From Macrocystis pyrifera (Eukaryota; Sar; Phaeophyceae; Laminariales; Laminariaceae), in NCBI GenBank assembly GCA_031763025.1, contig JASSKH010000006.1:5143691-5207690 (forward strand): a DNA stretch of 64,000 nucleotides, in the 5' to 3' direction. Under the pieces are notes generated by a model, which worked only from the letters and a program-made list of their open reading frames with translations, was not told where the DNA came from and searched no databases. How positions within the stretch are numbered: position 1 is the stretch's first letter; each line of letters opens with the position of its first letter. Position numbers and translations under genes: made by a program. Below, in pieces: positions 58,229 through 61,200 of this stretch.

Positions 58229-61200
58229 TCCTTCTTGCCCTTGTCTGATTGTTTCGTGCGTTGCCTTGTCGCTGTGCTGTCCTCGATCTGGTTGTTGTTG
58301 TTGTTGTTGTCTGCCGCGGTCATGAAAAGGACGATAAGGACGCGAGGGAAACCATGGCGGAAATCTTGGGGCGTCCCGAAGGCATGCAGGCCTTCAAAAG
58401 CCAGGTGAAAATGAGCACAGCGCGCAAGGGTTATCTATATCATACTGCCACCCTCTCCCTCTTGCCTGTCCTGGCTTGCCTTGCCTTGCCTTGCCTTGCC
58501 TTGCCGTGCTTGCCTTGTCTTGCCTCAGGGTGGGTTGTCTCATCTTCGTGTTGGCTGTCGTGTCGTCCTGTCTTGATCCGCAGCACAACAGCACGAAAAA
58601 TGACCTTGTAGAAATACTACACTTTGCCCCCCCCCCCCCCCGCCCACCCCCCCTTTTATTCGTATGTGTTTGAGCCGTACTCCATCTGGAAGTTACAACT
58701 TAGTAAGTAGTGCCTGCTTCCTATGCATGCTCTATTGAAATCGTCTGCTTAGCAGGGAAAGGGTTTCCAAGCAATCGCTGCAGGCGTTATGCGGAACGGG
58801 CAGTACTTTGTTGACTTTCACTGGCTACGGCGTATCCCCTATCCCCCTACCCCCTTTCCTTTTTTCGAATCCCCGACCTTAAAACGCGCACTAAGATGCC
58901 TGAAGGCCTTTAGGTCCCGCCTGCTATGTTTCCTTCTATTACGTACGAGTTTTTGTACATTTTTCCATTTTTCTGATCCCCGATCCCCAACTGATCAGAA
59001 CGCCAACGAAAACACTTGGAAAACCAAGCATTGCTCCATGTAGGGTTTGCTTATATATATTGCGGATGCGGCGTCCGCGCATTCCTTACGAGTATATACG
59101 TACATGCTTCCTTTTTTATATTAACGCCCTTTTTTGATGATGACTCTCGACCCCCGACCCCCCGACCGCTCAAATAAAACAACACAAAAAACACTTGGAA
59201 ACCTTTTCTGTAAGCGTGAAGTGTATAGGTTTCGCTCACTTTGTACGCGATGTCCGCGCGTGCCTCTCGAGTATGTATCATATCTGTTTCCTTTTTTCTA
59301 TTTTTTATTAACCCCTTGTTTTTTTACGACCCACGACCCCCGACCACCCAAATGAACGCCCACGAAAACAATTGGAAACCCTTTTTGTATGCATGTGTAA
59401 TAGGTGCCGCCTGCTGCAGACGCGGCGTCTGTGTACTCGTTCTTGGGCAAGGTCGCTAAGGACCACGGCGAGATACAGGCCTCACTGGATATCGTTAAGG
59501 TATATGGGGGTGTTGAGGTGGGGTGGTGTTGGGTTGGGTGGCGTTTGCTTGCGTTGGGTTTGCTTGGATTGGGTCGGGTTGGGTCGGGTTGGGTTGGTTT
59601 GGGTTGGGTTGGGTTGGGTTGGGTTGGGTTGGGTTGGGTTGGGTTGGGTTGGATTGGGGTGGGTTGGGTTGAGTTGGGTTGGGTTGGGTTGGGTTGGGTT
59701 GGGTTGGGTTGCGTTAGGTTGGGTTCGGTTGGGTTGGGTGGGGTGGGGCTGGCTAGATGCAAGGTTTAGTAGATATCGTTAAAGTACATGGGGTGTTGGA
59801 GGATGGGGGGTGGTGAAGGGGGGGGTAGAGTTCGGTTGGGTTGGGCTGATCGGAGTTTGAGTTGAGTTGGGGTTAGGTTGGATGTTGTTGGGTGGGGTGG
59901 GGTGGGGTGAGGTGGGATGGGCTGGGGGCTCGGGGTTGGGGCGGATGAGGGTGATCTAACGATCAATGTTATTTAGAAATCCCAGTGCAATTGCCGGAGG
60001 TGGGATACCAGGGAGACTCGGGGGTGGTGGTGGTGGTGGTGGTGGTGGTGGGTCTAGGGGTTGGGAGGGCTCGCGACATTGGACTTTGGAGCTCGTTCAT
60101 TCCAGAGTCGCGGATTCTTCGAAAGAGTTGCAGGAGGAAACTGATGAATTATTTTCACGTATACCTTGCTAAGTTATTTATTTATTTATTTATTTCCCCC
60201 ACCGATGCAAGCTATTACATCACATCATACATAACGTGCGAGACAGCCTGCAGTCGTGGGGCATCCGATGGTGTTTTGAGGGAAACCGTTGCTTGTTTAA
60301 GTGCTGTACGTACTGGTATGTATGTATATGTACTTATTTCGCTGGGTGTTAGAAACCCAACCAAGCTGAAGTATGATTATCATGCACCCGACCGTACGAG
60401 ACAACCCGCTCATCCCTCGGCCCGCCCCCGCTCCTTGCCTCCGACCCCCCCACCCTTGCCTCCGTCCGCTCCCCTGCTGTCCTGGCCGTTTTCGTTTCCG
60501 CCGATTTTGGTGTCGCCAGGTGGCGGCGTCGATCGACCCTAGCAACGCGTCTTTCGCCCTGAGCGTGGTCCACGGGTACGAGATTCTCGGGGACTACGCG
60601 CGGGCGCTGTCGGCGGCGAAAACTTTTTACGCTAAAAACAGCTCGGGAGGCGTTGGCAAAAGGGGAGCGAAGAACAGGTCAGCTTTTTTTTTTTGGGGGG
60701 GGGGCACGTTTGTATGTACCCGTGTTAGTGACTCGCATGCCACCCCTGACTAGACTAAGTGGTGTCTTCTTGAGCAGGTTCCTGTTTTGTTGGCCTCTGA
60801 ATAATACGAAGTCCAACACGCACGCTCCCTGTGTTCCTCGGCTTCGTCTTAAGTCACTCTCAAGAAGAGGTGCGTTACATCCTGCATGAGGTTCGTGTGA
60901 AAAAATAAAACCTGTACGGGGTGTCATGCAGCGCGATCGAAGTGTCACGTGCCTGGTGAGGCTTGCAACTATATACGTACCAATCTGCGGGCGTAAATGT
61001 TAGCACCGCTTGGTCTACGTATTGGTGTCGAAACGCTCCGCCGCTTGATGTTGGTATCGATGTCGAAACGCTCCCTGTACTATTACGGGGGTCCATAGTT
61101 AATAGGACCAAATATCGTTAGTAAAAATAGGGAAATGTATGGGTTTTTATGTATCCATAGGTCCTGTTAACTATGGACCCCCGTAATAGTGTCGACGAAA

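Larger units (their letters stand above)
56340..58329 (+). other. gene 2 intron 6 (probably hides an exon)
   Basis: Contains C-rich runs, a partial 240-bp inverted-repeat element (56805-56995), T33 and T26 runs and a retroelement copy with an 83-base G tail. The phase mismatch between exons 6 and 7 suggests an unrecognised small exon. Confidence 0.5.

Noticed and set aside
58755..58800. GKGFQAIAAGVMRNGQ-type segment after TTAGCAG as a gene 2 exon
   Set aside because: Exons 7 and 8 already join in phase without it, and the donor would be weak (GCA|GTACTT).
59516..59745. (GGGTT)n as an internal telomere
   Set aside because: Pentamer differs from known TTAGGG/TTTAGGG telomere units and similar GGGTT/GGGTC patches occur in other introns, so a microsatellite is simpler.
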